NCBI GenBank assembly: GCA_946479515.1
Contig: CAMLGF010000002.1
Span: 1-64,000 of the forward strand
Length of the DNA stretch: 64,000 nucleotides
Direction: 5' to 3'
Source of the DNA: an uncultured Pseudomonadota bacterium
GTDB lineage: Bacteria; Pseudomonadota; Gammaproteobacteria; Steroidobacterales; Steroidobacteraceae
Position numbers and translations under genes: made by a program
In this document: positions 55,044 through 64,000 of the stretch, in pieces
Position numbering within the stretch: the first letter of the stretch is position 1
How the letters are laid out: each line of letters starts with the position of its first letter
Notes under the pieces: generated by a model
Databases searched by the model: none
What the model saw: only the letters and a program-made list of their open reading frames with translations
Told to the model about the DNA's origin: nothing

Positions 55044-56588
55044 ATGCCAGCACATGTACTGATCGTCGGCGGTGGAACGGCGGGCTGGATCACCGCCGGC
55101 TATCTCGCGCGCATGCTAGGCGCCAGTTCACCCGCGGGTGTGCGCATCTCCCTGGTCGAATCCTCCGACATCGAGACCATCGGTGTCGGCGAAGGTACCT
55201 TCCCGACGATCCGCCGCACGCTGCAACGTATCGGCATCTCGGAGACGCGCCTGGTCAGGGAGTGCGGCGCTGCCTTCAAGCAGGGGATCCACTTCGTCGA
55301 CTGGCAGGCAGATCCGCGCGAGCGGCGCAGCCACTACATGCATTCATTCCAGAGCACCGATGCAGCTTCGGGCCTGGACCTGCTGCCGTATTGGCTCCTC
55401 GGTGTCGCCGGCGGCGACGCCGCCTGGGCGGCAGTGAACACGCCGCAGAAGGCGGTGTGCGACGCATACCTGGCTCCCAAGCTCATGTCGCATTCGGAAT
55501 TCAAGGGCCCGCTCGACTACGCCTATCACTGCGATGCCGCCGCCTTGGCCGGCGTCGTGCGCGGTGCGGCGATCGAAGCAGGCGTGACGCACGTGGTCGA
55601 CACGGTCGAGGGGGTCAATCTGGCGGAAGACGGCGCGATACGCTCGGTATCGACGCGCGATCACGGCGAACTGCGCGCGGACCTGTTCATCGACTGCACC
55701 GGGTTTCGTGCGCGGCTCATCGGTCAGGCGCTCGGCGTGCCGGCAAAGTCCGCGCGCTCGATCCTGTTCTGCGACACGGCGCTGGCGCTGCAGGTGCCGT
55801 ACGAGCGGCCGGATTCACCCATCGCTTCCTGCACGATATCGACGGCCCACGAGGCGGGCTGGACCTGGGACATCGGTCTGCGGACGCGGCGCGGCATCGG
55901 CTACGTGTACTCCTCGTCACACACCGACGACACGCGCGCGGAAGAAGTGCTGCGGCGCTACGTGGGCGAGATCGCCGATGGCATCAGTGCGCGCAAGATC
56001 CGCTTCGAGGCGGGATACCGCGAGACCAGCTGGCACAGGAACTGTATCGCCATCGGGCTGTCGAGCGGCTTCTTCGAGCCGCTCGAGGCCACCGGCATCA
56101 TCCTCACGGAAGTGGCGGCCGCCACGCTCGTCAGGCTGTTTCCCTGGGGAGGAGATCTGCAAGTCGCCGCGAAACAGTTCAACGAGCAGATGCGTCGCCG
56201 GTACGAGCGCACGCTCGCGTTCATCAAGGCACATTTCTGCCTCAGCGAGCGACGCGACACTTCTTTCTGGCGCGACAATGTCGACCGGCAGAGCATTCCC
56301 GAAGAACTCCAGGATCTGCTCGCTCGCTGGCGACATCGGCCGCCAGGCGAGATCGACTTCGACTTGAATGTGGACATCTTCACGCAGTCCAGCTGGCAGT
56401 ACGTGCTCTACGGCATGGGCTACCACACGGATCTGTCGCCGCGCGCCGGCCTCTACCGATACCACGAGGACGCAAGAGCGGCGTTTGCCGAGATCCGGCG
56501 CCAGGCGCAGTTCGCCTGCCGGTCGCTGCCCAGCCATCGGCGCCTGTTGCAGCTGGCGCAGAGTCACGCATTCGCGGCGGCCGCCTGA
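55044..56588 (+). CDS. Flavin-dependent tryptophan-halogenase-family protein 1
   Basis: 514 residues. FAD loop GGGTAGW (9-15), Lys79 in GAAFKQGIHF (the position of the catalytic lysine of PrnA-type halogenases), GWTWDIGL near 272-279 in place of the canonical W.W.IP, and SGFFEPLEATGI with the conserved Glu. All are features of flavin halogenases, which use FADH2, oxygen and chloride or bromide. The substrate is unknown; members next to TonB receptors have rarely been tested and may act on carbohydrate- or peptide-linked indoles. Stop overlaps the second halogenase start (TGATG). Confidence 0.88.
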   Translation: MPAHVLIVGGGTAGWITAGYLARMLGASSPAGVRISLVESSDIETIGVGEGTFPTIRRTLQRIGISETRLVRECGAAFKQGIHFVDWQADPRERRSHYMHSFQSTDAASGLDLLPYWLLGVAGGDAAWAAVNTPQKAVCDAYLAPKLMSHSEFKGPLDYAYHCDAAALAGVVRGAAIEAGVTHVVDTVEGVNLAEDGAIRSVSTRDHGELRADLFIDCTGFRARLIGQALGVPAKSARSILFCDTALALQVPYERPDSPIASCTISTAHEAGWTWDIGLRTRRGIGYVYSSSHTDDTRAEEVLRRYVGEIADGISARKIRFEAGYRETSWHRNCIAIGLSSGFFEPLEATGIILTEVAAATLVRLFPWGGDLQVAAKQFNEQMRRRYERTLAFIKAHFCLSERRDTSFWRDNVDRQSIPEELQDLLARWRHRPPGEIDFDLNVDIFTQSSWQYVLYGMGYHTDLSPRAGLYRYHEDARAAFAEIRRQAQFACRSLPSHRRLLQLAQSHAFAAAA

Positions 56589-58099
56589 TGAACGACAGGC
56601 TCATCAAGAACATCGTGATCGTCGGCGGTGGCACGGCCGGCTGGATGTGCGCCGCGGCGCTCGCGAAGGTGCTCCGCGGCCGTTATCGCCTGGTGCTGGT
56701 GGAATCGGATCAGATCGGCGCCGTGGGCGTGGGTGAGGCCACCATTCCCCACATCCGCACGTTCAATGATCTGCTGGAGATCAACGAAAACGACTTTCTC
56801 AGGGCAACCCAGGGCACGTTCAAGCTGGGCATCGAGTTCGTGAACTGGGGCAGGCCCGGCGATCGCTACATGCACGGATTCGGGCGCATCGGCCAGAACC
56901 TGTGGACCATCGCCTTCGAGCAGTACTGGCAGCGCATGCACCGCGCCGGCAAGGCGCCGGATCTCAGCGATTACTGCATCAATCACGTCGCATCACAGCG
57001 CAACAAGTTCATGCGGCCGACCCAGCAGGTGAAGAATTCCCCGCTGAACGAAATCGCCTACGCGTTCCATTTCGACGCCAGCCTGTATGCGAAATTCCTG
57101 CGCCGGTTCAGCGAGCAGCGTGGCGTCGAGCGCGTCGAAGGGAAAATCGTCGATGTCACCCTGCACGGTGAGAGCGGGCACATCGCCGCCGTGAAACTGG
57201 CGAATGGCACGCAGGTGGACGGCGATCTGTTCCTCGACTGCTCGGGCTTCGGCGGTCTGCTGATCGAACAGGCGCTCGCGACCGGTTATGAAGACTGGAC
57301 ACACTGGCTGCCCTGCGATCGCGCCGTTGCGGTTCCCTGCGAGCCCGTGAGCCCGTTGCTGCCGTATACGCGGGCGACGGCGCATCGCGCGGGCTGGCAG
57401 TGGCGCATCCCATTGCAGCATCGCATCGGTAACGGCCACGTCTTCTGCAGCGAACACATGAGCGAGGACGAGGCCACGACGTTGCTGCTGCGCAATCTCG
57501 ACGGCAAGCCCACGGCCGAACCGCGCACCCTCAAGTTCGTCACTGGTCGCCGGCGACTCGCCTGGAACAAGAACTGCATCGCCGTCGGCCTGGCAAGCGG
57601 TTTCATCGAGCCGCTCGAGTCGACCAGCATTCACCTGATCCAGACCATGATCGCCCGCCTCATGGTGTTCTTCCCGGATCGCGGTTTCAGCCAGCGGGAC
57701 ATCGACGAGTTCAATCGCGAGACGCAGTTCGAGTACGAGCGCGTGCGGGATTTCATCATCCTGCACTATCACCTCACCCAGCGTGACGACTCCGCGTTCT
57801 GGAATCGCTGTCGGGAAATGCGCGTGCCCGACACCCTGCGTCACAAGATGGACCTCTATCAAAGCCACGGGCGGATCTTCCGCGAAGGCTACGAGCTTTT
57901 CGCGGAAATGGCCTGGCTGCAGGTGATGCATGGACAGGGACTGCGCGCGCAGTCCTATCACCCTCTGGCGGACCTGCCGAGCGAAAGCCAGGTGGAAGAG
58001 TATCTCGCCAGCGTGAAAGGCATCGTCGCGCGCTGTGTGGACGTCATGCCCGATCACGCGGCGTTCATCGCCAGGCATTGCGCCGCCAGTCCTGCCTGA
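56588..58099 (+). CDS. Flavin-dependent tryptophan-halogenase-family protein 2
   Basis: 503 residues from ATG 56588, overlapping the stop of halogenase 1 by one base. Features: GGGTAGW (13-19), Lys79 in GTFKLGIEF, canonical GWQWRIPL, and SGFIEPLESTSI. It is clearly related to, but diverged from, halogenase 1 and matches the classical motif set better. A large open frame that begins upstream overlaps halogenase 1 out of frame and was rejected. The pair with the TonB receptor forms one operon; a reductase supplying FADH2 is not in the window. Confidence 0.9.
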   Translation: MNDRLIKNIVIVGGGTAGWMCAAALAKVLRGRYRLVLVESDQIGAVGVGEATIPHIRTFNDLLEINENDFLRATQGTFKLGIEFVNWGRPGDRYMHGFGRIGQNLWTIAFEQYWQRMHRAGKAPDLSDYCINHVASQRNKFMRPTQQVKNSPLNEIAYAFHFDASLYAKFLRRFSEQRGVERVEGKIVDVTLHGESGHIAAVKLANGTQVDGDLFLDCSGFGGLLIEQALATGYEDWTHWLPCDRAVAVPCEPVSPLLPYTRATAHRAGWQWRIPLQHRIGNGHVFCSEHMSEDEATTLLLRNLDGKPTAEPRTLKFVTGRRRLAWNKNCIAVGLASGFIEPLESTSIHLIQTMIARLMVFFPDRGFSQRDIDEFNRETQFEYERVRDFIILHYHLTQRDDSAFWNRCREMRVPDTLRHKMDLYQSHGRIFREGYELFAEMAWLQVMHGQGLRAQSYHPLADLPSESQVEEYLASVKGIVARCVDVMPDHAAFIARHCAASPA

Positions 58100-58134
58100 G
58101 CGGGCCGGCACCCGATTCAACAGAGGTGAGTTTC

Positions 58135-59124
58135 ATGAAGCACGCATTGCTGCTGGTCTACTTCGCGCTGCTGGCGGCCAGCCCCGAAGGCCTGGCGCAG
58201 TCGGCCCCGGCGCCGCGGATTCCAGACACCAGTGAGCCAACGGAAGGACTGCGTACCCAGAACGCCATGTCGCAATCCGATCTCAAGCGCCTCGGCGAGA
58301 TGGTCGACCAGTGGAATCGGGTCGAACGCAAATCGGGAGTGTCGCCTCGCGAAGCCCGCAAGCGGGTGGGGCAGATGCTGAACGTTCTCGGCGTGCATTG
58401 CGACCTGATGGATGCGGCGTATCGTGGCCGCGGAGCAGGGGACGCCCAACCCTATTTATATGAAGCCGCATGCCGGGACGGCATGGGCTATCTGCTGAGT
58501 CTTGCCGGCGATTCGCTGACCGGCACCTCGTGCCTGGCCGGCGAAGAGGGCGGCTTGCTGGCGGCCTGCGCGCTTCCCGCCAATGCCGACAGGACGGCCG
58601 TCGCCGCCACGGTGCTGCGCGGCAAGTCCGTCGCCTGCGGTGTGCGCGGGCTCAAGTGGTTAGGCGTCGACGCGCAGAATCGGGACCACGTCGAGGTGGC
58701 CTGCGACGGAGGCGCCGGCTATGTGGTGCGCGCGCCGCGCCCGGGCAATGCCGGAGAGCTGGAAGTGCTGGAATGCGCGGCGGCGACCGAGGCGGGTGTG
58801 CACTGCAAGCTCACGGCCAGCGCCACCGAAGCGGACAGCGCAGCAGCGGATGGCCGGCCCACTCTTGCCTGGTTCAAGGAGGCGCTCAGCCGCAATGGCG
58901 TGTCCTGTCAGGTGAAGCGCGCGCGCATCGTCGGCCGGGAGTCGATCAAGCGACGCTACGTGGTCGAGTTCGAGTGTGAGGATCGGCCGCAGGGCCTGGT
59001 CGCCTTCGTGCCGGCGGCGGGCGATACGGTGACTCGATTCGAGTCCGTGGATTGCGCGGCGGCAGCCAGTCGCGGCATCCGCTGCCAGTTCGTGGCGGGG
59101 ACTGCGGCGCCGCCGGCGAAATGA
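58135..59124 (+). CDS. Exported protein with three four-cysteine repeats
   Basis: 329 residues from ATG 58135 with a signal peptide (MKHALLLVYFALLAASPEGLA). After a helical linker (41-80) come three repeats of about 80-90 residues. Each has four cysteines with matching spacing: 89/113/133/145, 168/190/214/224 and 258/281/307/317. Each repeat begins with a G.(S)C strand and contains a Y.VE.AC..G.GY-type segment. The even cysteine count and export suggest disulfide-bonded periplasmic modules. I do not recognise the family. It follows the halogenase pair by 35 bases and is probably in the same operon. Confidence 0.75.
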   Translation: MKHALLLVYFALLAASPEGLAQSAPAPRIPDTSEPTEGLRTQNAMSQSDLKRLGEMVDQWNRVERKSGVSPREARKRVGQMLNVLGVHCDLMDAAYRGRGAGDAQPYLYEAACRDGMGYLLSLAGDSLTGTSCLAGEEGGLLAACALPANADRTAVAATVLRGKSVACGVRGLKWLGVDAQNRDHVEVACDGGAGYVVRAPRPGNAGELEVLECAAATEAGVHCKLTASATEADSAAADGRPTLAWFKEALSRNGVSCQVKRARIVGRESIKRRYVVEFECEDRPQGLVAFVPAAGDTVTRFESVDCAAAASRGIRCQFVAGTAAPPAK

Positions 59125-59379
59125 CGCGCCGGTGAGTCGAGCGGGCCGATGGGCCGTCTCCCGAGGGTTGAAATTTTTACCGGAGACGTCGACATCCGGC
59201 TCACCCCCTGGGGGATGTGCCGATCTCTGCCGCACTGACGCGCGCTCTGCTGTCGCGCGAAGGCAGTAGCGGAAAACCAGCTGCCAGAGCGTCTTGATCA
59301 AATCGACTGGCGACGGTGCGCAGGATGCAGCGCCTCGTATTGCTGCTAATGACATGGTTCGCGGGCCCGTTCGACATGG

Positions 59380-62223
59380 GTGACGGCAGGTCCATTTGCT
59401 ATCGTCGGCGCCGTGCGTGACCTGCTTTCACAGCGCGAAGCCGCCGCCGCGAGGGTGGCAGATTCCCCGAGCTTGTCCCGCCGCCTTTCGGTCAGTGCCC
59501 TGGGCGTGCTGATCGTTGCCGCGGCCGCGAGCGGCGGTTCGCATGCCGCGAGCGAGTCGCGCGACGAAGCGCTGCTGAAGGAATCGACGGGTTTCTTCGA
59601 CGAATACTGCGGCGAATGCCACTACGAGGATGCAAGCGGTGGCCTGGACCTGAGCGTCCTGTCGTTCGACCCGGACAACCGGGACAACTTCGCCACCTGG
59701 GTGCGGGTGATCGACCGGGTGACCGCCGGCGAGATGCCGCCCAAGAAAAAGCCCCGACCGGCGGCGGCGGACCTCGCGACGTTCACCAGGGTGCTGTCGT
59801 CGTCGCTCACTCGCTTCGAGAACGACGTCACCGCGCGCGACGGCCGCGCGATCCAGCGCCGGCTGAACCGCTACGAATACGAAAACGCGCTGCGCGATCT
59901 GCTCAACGTTCCCTGGGCGCAGGTGAAGGACAAGCTGCCGCACGACGGCGAGGCGTATCGCTTCAACAAGAGCGGCGAGGCGCTCGACGTTTCCTTCGTG
60001 CAGATGGAGCGTTACCTGACGGCCGCGGACTACGCGATGCGCCAGGCCATGTCGGCGGCATTCGAACGTCCGACGAAGACGGTGCGGAAGATCTATGCGC
60101 GCGACGCCATCGGTCCGCGCTATCTACCGCGCGAGAACGGCACACTGCCCGACCGTCTGATGTTTCCGGTGCTCGATTCGCATGCGCAGCCCGAGGTGCG
60201 CGCCGGGCGTGCGCCCAATTCCAGCCCGCAGACGCGCGAGCGCGAGGCGGTGGGCAAGGTTTCCAGCATCTTCAGCGACGCGGGCTTCTACGGCTGGAAC
60301 TTCAATGCGCCGGCGGCCGGGCGCTATCGCATCCGGCTCAAGGGGTACTCCATCTGGGTGAGCGGCGGCGGAATCGGCCGCTGGTTCTACGAGGGGCAGG
60401 GCGCGGAGAAGGCGCCGGTCTACTGGCTGCCGGTGTGGCACCGTCCCAATGCCGATGAAATCTGGCGCGGACGCAACAATGAGCCCATCGGCATCTATGC
60501 GCAGAGCTCGGGCCAGACGCGGCCTGTCGGCGCGCTGGATTTCACGCCAGACCCCTCCGTGGGCGAGATCGAAGTGCAGCTCGCCGGCGGCGAGGGCATC
60601 CGCACCGACGGCATGCGGCTCTTCCGCACGCGTGTCAACGGCACCGACGAGCAGTACGTCAATCCACTGGCGACGCCGGAGGGCATGCCGGGCTATGCGG
60701 TGCAGTGGCTGGAGGTCACCGGACCGCTGGACGATGATTCGGCGACGAGCGGCTACCGGCTGCTGTTCGGCGATCTGCCGATGCGGCGGCTCGCACCGGG
60801 CGAGAAGGGCGGTGTGCCGATCGAGACCGTGGCGCCCTACAAGGTGCCGCCGGTCGGCGGGTCACCGGGCGGCTTCGCGCCGGGGGCATTCCTGCGCAGC
60901 CCCATCGGCACGGTCACGGTCGAGGTGGATTCGCGGAGTCCGCGCCAGGATGCCGAGCGACTGCTGCGCGGTTTCGTCCAGAGCGCCTATCGGCGGCCGG
61001 TCGAGGATGCCGAAGTGCAGCGGTTCCTCGGGTTGTTCAACCGGGAATTCGACCTCGGGTCGGGTTTTGCGCGTTCGTTGCTCACCGCCTATACCGGCGT
61101 GCTCGTGTCGCCCGGCTTCGTGTTCGTGGAGGAGCGCCCGGGGCGCCTCGATGACTGGGCCCTCGCCACGCGGTTGTCGCTGTTCCTCTGGAATTCCACG
61201 CCCGACGCGGCGCTGCGCGCCCGGGCCGCGCGCGGCGAGCTGCACCGGCCCGAGGTGCTGCGCCAGGAGACCGAGCGGCTGCTGCGTGACCCGAAGTCGC
61301 GCCGCTTCGTCGATGCATTCACCGATTACTGGCTCGACCTGCGCAAGATCGACGACACCTCGCCGTCCGCGACTATCTACAACGACTACGAGCTGGACGA
61401 GCCGCTGAAGACCGCCGCATTGGAAGAAACCCAATTGTTCTTCGCGGAACTGGTGCGCGCGGATCTGCCGGCGCGCAACATCGTCGCCGCGGATTTCACC
61501 TATCTGAACGAGCGGCTCGCCCGGCACTACGGCATCCCGGGCGTGGCGGGCGCGAGGATGCGCCGCGTCGCGCTGCCGCGCGGCAGCGAGCGCGGCGGAC
61601 TCATGACCATGGCCAGCGTGCTCAAGGTCACCGCCAACGGCACCACCACCTCGCCCGTGCTGCGTGGCCACTGGATCACCGAGCGGATACTCGGCATCGA
61701 GACTCGTCCGCCGCCGCCCACCGTGAAGGCGGTGGAACCGGACATCCGCGGCGCGGTGACCATCCGCCAGCAGCTGGCCAAGCACCGCGACAACCCGACC
61801 TGCGCCTCCTGTCACGTCAAGATGGATCCTCCGGGCTTCGCGCTCGAGAGCTTCGACGTGATGGGTGCGCATCGCGAGCGGTACCGGGCCGTGGCCGAGA
61901 ACGTGAAACCCGAGCCCGGCCATGGACTCAATGGACAGGCGTTCGCATTCCACTACGGGCTGCCCGTGGACTCCACCGGCGAATTACCCGACGGCCGGGC
62001 ATTCCGCGATATAAAGGAGTTCAAGCGATTGCTGGCGAGCGACGAGGCATCCGTGGCACGCAATCTGGCCCGGCAGCTGGTGACATTCGCGACGGGCGCG
62101 CCGGTGCGCTACACCGATCGCGACGAGCTGGAGCGGATCCTGCAGCGCGCCAGCACGCACGGATATGGCGTGCGCACGCTGGTCGAGGAGATCGTTCGCA
62201 GCGAGTTGTTCCAATCCAAGTGA
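59380..62223 (+). CDS. DUF1592/DUF1588/DUF1587-type exported cytochrome-like protein
   Basis: 947 residues from a GTG at 59380 (later GTG or TTG starts are possible; the region up to the signal segment [17 protein letters not shown] is poorly defined). A c-type heme motif CGECH lies near residue 78 and a second, CASCH, near 805. Between them are the family blocks: DUF1587 ([18 protein letters not shown]), carbohydrate-binding-like beta region, DUF1592 ([14 protein letters not shown]), DUF1588 and DUF1585 ([16 protein letters not shown]). Such proteins, common in Planctomycetes and environmental Gammaproteobacteria, are of unknown role. The DUF1552 gene follows directly. Confidence 0.9.
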   Translation: MTAGPFAIVGAVRDLLSQREAAAARVADSPSLSRRLSVSALGVLIVAAAASGGSHAASESRDEALLKESTGFFDEYCGECHYEDASGGLDLSVLSFDPDNRDNFATWVRVIDRVTAGEMPPKKKPRPAAADLATFTRVLSSSLTRFENDVTARDGRAIQRRLNRYEYENALRDLLNVPWAQVKDKLPHDGEAYRFNKSGEALDVSFVQMERYLTAADYAMRQAMSAAFERPTKTVRKIYARDAIGPRYLPRENGTLPDRLMFPVLDSHAQPEVRAGRAPNSSPQTREREAVGKVSSIFSDAGFYGWNFNAPAAGRYRIRLKGYSIWVSGGGIGRWFYEGQGAEKAPVYWLPVWHRPNADEIWRGRNNEPIGIYAQSSGQTRPVGALDFTPDPSVGEIEVQLAGGEGIRTDGMRLFRTRVNGTDEQYVNPLATPEGMPGYAVQWLEVTGPLDDDSATSGYRLLFGDLPMRRLAPGEKGGVPIETVAPYKVPPVGGSPGGFAPGAFLRSPIGTVTVEVDSRSPRQDAERLLRGFVQSAYRRPVEDAEVQRFLGLFNREFDLGSGFARSLLTAYTGVLVSPGFVFVEERPGRLDDWALATRLSLFLWNSTPDAALRARAARGELHRPEVLRQETERLLRDPKSRRFVDAFTDYWLDLRKIDDTSPSATIYNDYELDEPLKTAALEETQLFFAELVRADLPARNIVAADFTYLNERLARHYGIPGVAGARMRRVALPRGSERGGLMTMASVLKVTANGTTTSPVLRGHWITERILGIETRPPPPTVKAVEPDIRGAVTIRQQLAKHRDNPTCASCHVKMDPPGFALESFDVMGAHRERYRAVAENVKPEPGHGLNGQAFAFHYGLPVDSTGELPDGRAFRDIKEFKRLLASDEASVARNLARQLVTFATGAPVRYTDRDELERILQRASTHGYGVRTLVEEIVRSELFQSK

Positions 62224-62251
62224 CGCTGCGCGTCATCGGGCATTCGACATC

Positions 62252-63580
62252 ATGAACACCAGATCCCGCGTTCCCTTCGTCGTCACCCGACCCCTCTCGC
62301 GCCGGCGCTTCCTGCGAGGTGCCGGGGTCGCCATGGCGCTGCCCTTTCTCGATGCGATGTATCCCGGAACGGCGCACGGCGCCGGCTCCGCACCGCTCGC
62401 GGCCGGCGCCAGGCCGCGCCGCATGTTCGGCATCTGCAACAATCTCGGCCTTCGGCCGGACCTGTTCTTTCCGGCCGGGACGGGCCGCGAGTACGTCGCA
62501 TCTCCCTATCTCAAACTACTCGAAGCGCATCGCGACGACTTCACGGTGATCAGCGGCGTTTCGCACCCGAACGTCGACGGCGGGCACCCCTCCGATATCA
62601 GCTTTCTCACGGCGGCGCCGCATCCCGCGAGCAGTTCCTTCCGCAACACTATTTCGCTCGACCAGTACATTGCCGAGCGCATCGGTACGCTCACACGCTT
62701 TCCGTCGCTCACGCTGGCCGTGAACGGCGCCGCGCGCAGCCTGTCGTGGACCGGCACCGGCGTGGCCATTCCCCCCGAGGAGCGGGCCGTCGACGTGTTC
62801 AATCAGCTCTTCCTGCAAGGCACACCCGAGCAGGTGGAGGCGCAGATCCACAAACTCGACACCGGCCGCAGCATCCTCGACGCAGTCGCGGACCAGGCGA
62901 AGGACCTGCAACGTGACGTCGGTCCGGGTGACCGCAGCCGGCTCGAGCAGTATTTCACGAGCGTTCGCGATCTCGAGCACCGCCTGCAGGAATCGCGCGA
63001 GTGGGAGCGCAGACCCAAGCCGGTGGTGAGCGTGGCCGCGCCGGCCGATTTCGGCAGTCCGGCGCAATACATGGACAAGGTGAAGGCCATGTACGACCTG
63101 GCGCGGCTCGCGTTCGAGACCGACTCGACGCGTGCCATCACGCTCATGCTGAACAGCGTCGCCACGCCGGTGGTCACCATTCCCGGCGAGACCATCACCG
63201 ACAGCTACCACAATCTCTCTCACCACGGGAAGGCGGAGGAGAAACTCGCCCAGCTCAAGGTGCTGGACGAATGGCACATGAAACTGCTCGCGAAGCTGTT
63301 CGACGACCTGAAGGCCGTGAGCGAGCAGGGCGAGAGCCTGCTCGACCGCACCATGATCCTCTACGGCTCGAATCTCGGTGACGCCAACGCGCATTCGACC
63401 ATCAATCTGCCGACTTTGTTCGCTGGCGGCGGATTTCGCCACGGCCAACATCTCGCCTTCGACCGCTCGCAGAACTATCCACTGCCGAACCTGTTCGTCT
63501 CGATGCTGCAGCGGATGGGCCTGAACGAGGATCGGTTCGCCTCGTCCACCGGCGCGATGCGCGGCCTCGAGATGACATGA
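62252..63580 (+). CDS. DUF1552 family Tat-exported protein
   Basis: 442 residues from ATG 62252; upstream frame is a shadow. The N-terminus has a twin-arginine signal ([19 protein letters not shown]). The DUF1552 domain follows, with FGICNNLGL, a [17 protein letters not shown] segment (metal-type His/Asp), [16 protein letters not shown] and [21 protein letters not shown], resembling the alkaline-phosphatase/sulfatase-like DUF1501 relatives. It regularly accompanies DUF1592 cytochromes; the joint function is unknown. Stop overlaps the next start (ATGA). Confidence 0.9.
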   Translation: MNTRSRVPFVVTRPLSRRRFLRGAGVAMALPFLDAMYPGTAHGAGSAPLAAGARPRRMFGICNNLGLRPDLFFPAGTGREYVASPYLKLLEAHRDDFTVISGVSHPNVDGGHPSDISFLTAAPHPASSSFRNTISLDQYIAERIGTLTRFPSLTLAVNGAARSLSWTGTGVAIPPEERAVDVFNQLFLQGTPEQVEAQIHKLDTGRSILDAVADQAKDLQRDVGPGDRSRLEQYFTSVRDLEHRLQESREWERRPKPVVSVAAPADFGSPAQYMDKVKAMYDLARLAFETDSTRAITLMLNSVATPVVTIPGETITDSYHNLSHHGKAEEKLAQLKVLDEWHMKLLAKLFDDLKAVSEQGESLLDRTMILYGSNLGDANAHSTINLPTLFAGGGFRHGQHLAFDRSQNYPLPNLFVSMLQRMGLNEDRFASSTGAMRGLEMT

Positions 63581-64000
63581 ATCGCCGCGTCGCCATCGTG
63601 CTTTTCGCCCTGCTCGGCGCCGCTCCCGTGAGCGCGGAGGAGCTGATGATCGACTTCGAGCAGGCCGAGATCGGCAAGCCCATGTCGAGCTGGACGGAGC
63701 AGGGCGTGGTCTTCGAGCTTGCCGGCCCGCCCGTTCACAGCAAGGCAGCGGGGCGGATCATGTTCTTCCCGCATCTCGCGACGAATCACAAGGGCATTCT
63801 CAATGCCATGGCCACCGAGCAGGCCATTCCGGTGCAGGCAACGTTTCCACGCGCCGCGGCGGCCGTCACGCTCGTGCTGTGGGGATCGACCGGATGCCCG
63901 GCCGTCCTCGAGGCGCTCGACAAGAATGGCAAGGTGGTCGACCGGGTATCGGTCGTTGCCGTGCCCGGGCGCAAGGCGCCGGCGGATCCGGTTCCGTTCG
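63577..64000 (+). CDS. Secreted protein of unknown function, 3' end cut by window edge
   Basis: ATG 63577 overlaps the DUF1552 stop, and the frame is open to the end of the window (141 codons seen). Signal peptide [20 protein letters not shown] is followed by [18 protein letters not shown], a beta-sandwich-like start. The first 120 mature residues are strand-rich, with no cysteine pairs or known motif. It completes what looks like a three-gene DUF1592-DUF1552-X operon. Confidence 0.75.
   Translation, partial: MNRRVAIVLFALLGAAPVSAEELMIDFEQAEIGKPMSSWTEQGVVFELAGPPVHSKAAGRIMFFPHLATNHKGILNAMATEQAIPVQATFPRAAAAVTLVLWGSTGCPAVLEALDKNGKVVDRVSVVAVPGRKAPADPVPF

Noticed and set aside
52029..55055. Very long open frame (about 1000 codons) on the minus strand opposite the TonB receptor
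   Set aside because: Composition is Arg/Val/Glu-rich with no family pattern. It is the antisense shadow of a clearly real receptor in high-GC DNA.
55262..56587. Arg-rich long open frame overlapping halogenase 1
   Set aside because: It is the out-of-frame upstream extension of halogenase 2; the true start is ATG 56588.

Overview
The window is GC-rich, densely coded DNA of a Gram-negative bacterium. Outer-membrane and periplasmic functions are frequent: a TonB-dependent receptor, HlyD/MacB-type exporters, a Tat-exported DUF1552 protein and many secreted glycosidases. The gene mix (Ehr/Hyf complex, tryptophan-halogenase pair behind a TonB receptor, DUF1592/DUF1552 pair, GH29/GH3/GH1/GH12 enzymes) is best matched by an environmental gammaproteobacterium of the Steroidobacter/Nevskiales/Xanthomonadales type. 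That placement is inference from gene content. No rRNA, insertion sequence, phage gene or CRISPR array was seen.

Layout. 1-845: 3' end of a tRNA-Met-like gene and a cytochrome b561. 908-9095 (minus strand): a six-subunit membrane complex related to hydrogenase-4 and complex I that lacks the Ni-Fe cysteines (an Ehr-type complex), ending in a spermidine-synthase-like gene. 9199-10082: a small ribbon-helix-helix protein and a YecA-like protein. 10122-18000: a carbohydrate island with an IclR regulator, a zinc alcohol dehydrogenase, GH29 fucosidase, sugar mutarotase, GH3 and GH1 beta-glucosidases, and palindromes that look like operators.

18482-42128 is the highlight: eighteen genes, all on the plus strand. 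Seventeen of them (19934-42128) abut or overlap with at most 38 bases between neighbours, and the first, an MFS permease, lies 75 bases ahead. The group encodes three radical SAM enzymes, two of them with an N-terminal cysteine-rich twitch/SPASM-like region. It also encodes an Old Yellow Enzyme, an SDR, a GH26-like hydrolase, a DegT aminotransferase, a three-gene ABC-2 exporter, a GH116-like glycosidase, a phytanoyl-CoA-dioxygenase-like oxygenase, a MacA/MacB-type exporter, an FkbM methyltransferase with a large extra domain, and a GMC oxidoreductase. There is no NRPS, PKS or precursor-peptide gene. The enzyme set suggests a sugar- or aminocyclitol-like specialised metabolite, made in the cytosol and exported by two systems. 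I do not recognise it as a described pathway.

42147-51645 is mixed: a SnoaL-like lipoprotein, a large subtilase with a sedolisin-like Glu in place of His, a DUF4097 beta-repeat protein, an alpha-glucan phosphorylase, a DUF2459 protein, a secreted GH12 endoglucanase, and TPR and coiled-coil envelope proteins. 51852-59124 holds a TonB-dependent receptor, two flavin-dependent halogenases and a secreted protein with three four-cysteine repeats. 59380-64000 holds a DUF1592-type cytochrome protein, a DUF1552 Tat protein and the start of a third, secreted gene cut by the window edge.
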